Positions 6,147-6,437 of a stretch of DNA of 6,437 nucleotides are shown one piece after another. Made by a program: the position numbers and the translations under genes. The notes under the pieces are model-generated. The model ran no database searches. It worked only from the letters and a program-made list of their open reading frames with translations, and was not told where the DNA came from. The first letter of the stretch is position 1. Each line of letters opens with the position of its first letter. Origin of the DNA: an uncultured Caryophanales bacterium (GTDB taxonomy: Bacteria; Bacillota_I; Bacilli_A; RF39; UBA660); the NCBI GenBank assembly GCA_946535455.1, contig CAMNDO010000037.1, positions 1 through 6,437 on the forward strand. Reading direction: 5' to 3'.

Positions 6147-6437
6147 ATGATTCAAAAAGCATTCTTATGGTTAGCGTGTTTATTACCTTGGTTTTTCAAT
6201 AACATTATCCCAGTAGATTATGGATATTTCAAAGAAATCAAAACACCATTTTTTACTCCACCACAAATATTCTATCCTATCGCTTGGACAATTGTTTACA
6301 TTTTAATTTCTATTACCATTTATCAAATCATTACAAGTTATAAATGGAAAGAAATTCCAAAAAATTATAAAATCACACTACTCGTAAACTATTTATTCAA
6401 TCAAAGCTATACCCTACTTTTCTTTGGATTAAAGAAT
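6147..6437 (+). CDS. tspO: TspO/MBR family protein, partial (C-terminus beyond window)
   Basis: The first 97 residues of a five-helix membrane protein of the TspO/MBR (translocator protein/peripheral benzodiazepine receptor) family, which usually has about 150-160 residues. TspO proteins bind porphyrins and related ligands; the bacterial role is not settled. A first hydrophobic helix spans about 4-20. The signature FFTPPQIFYPIAWTIVYIL (36-54) corresponds to the family pattern F-x-P-P-x-x-x-F-P-x-x-W-T-x-L-Y, and NYLFNQSYTLLFFGLKN (81-97) to the N-x-x-W-S-x-x-F-F-G region, here with Tyr where Trp is common. The start ATG (6147-6149) follows AGAGGAG at 6132-6138 with eight bases between. An ATG at 6139 hits a stop after three codons and is excluded. 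It is divergent from the rhomboid gene. The reading frame is open to the window edge. Confidence 0.88.
   Translation, partial: MIQKAFLWLACLLPWFFNNIIPVDYGYFKEIKTPFFTPPQIFYPIAWTIVYILISITIYQIITSYKWKEIPKNYKITLLVNYLFNQSYTLLFFGLKN

Noticed and set aside
1..6437. Possible Mycoplasma-type genetic code, suggested by the low G+C.
   Set aside because: TGA ends three conserved genes at the expected lengths, and the Trp codons checked are TGG.
1..6437. Defence system, prophage, transposon or CRISPR array.
   Set aside because: All recognised genes are core housekeeping families with even composition; there are no direct-repeat arrays, transposase motifs or integrase motifs.

Overview
The window is gene-dense, AT-rich DNA (roughly 30% G+C by eye) from a low-GC Gram-positive bacterium. 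Strong AGGAGG-type ribosome sites, very short intergenic gaps and the conserved ireB-ruvX-DUF1292-mltG-trmR-U32-U32 gene order point to Bacillota, most likely the class Bacilli or an Erysipelotrichia/RF39-like gut lineage. TGA is used as a stop (TrhP1 homologue, RuvX, the 345-residue protein) and the Trp codons I checked are TGG, so this is the standard bacterial code and not the Mycoplasma code. The exact taxon cannot be read from the sequence.

Layout: eight genes lie on the minus strand, read from right to left, and one partial gene lies on the plus strand at the right edge. From the right, a partial TspO/MBR membrane protein (6147 to the window end, plus strand) is divergent from a rhomboid intramembrane protease (4926-6077, minus). 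The two share a 69-bp intergenic region whose centre is a 12-bp perfect palindrome holding a TATAAT box on each strand. Eight bases after the rhomboid gene comes a 345-residue, mostly helical protein of unknown function (3880-4917). A 56-bp gap with a plausible extended -10 promoter then opens a tightly packed seven-gene run: ireB, ruvX (yqgF), a DUF1292 gene (yrzB-like), mltG, trmR, and two U32-family genes (trhP1-like, and trhP2-like cut by the left window edge).

The seven-gene run is the well-known Bacillota cluster that in Bacillus subtilis reads yrzL-yrrK-yrzB-yrrL-yrrM-yrrN-yrrO. It combines control of the cell-wall stress response (IreB), 16S rRNA maturation (RuvX), peptidoglycan strand termination (MltG) and the three-protein pathway that hydroxylates and then methylates wobble uridine 34 of tRNA (TrhP1/TrhP2, then TrmR). 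All junctions are 2-48 bp gaps or overlaps of 4 and 14 bp, so cotranscription and translational coupling are likely.

Most of the window is conserved housekeeping sequence. The parts least explained by known families are the 345-residue protein coupled to the rhomboid gene, the acidic/His-rich N-terminal domain of that rhomboid, and the TrhP1 homologue that appears to lack the usual U32 cysteine motif. I saw no RNA genes, insertion sequences, CRISPR array, or convincing rho-independent terminator, and there is no gene-free stretch longer than 69 bp.
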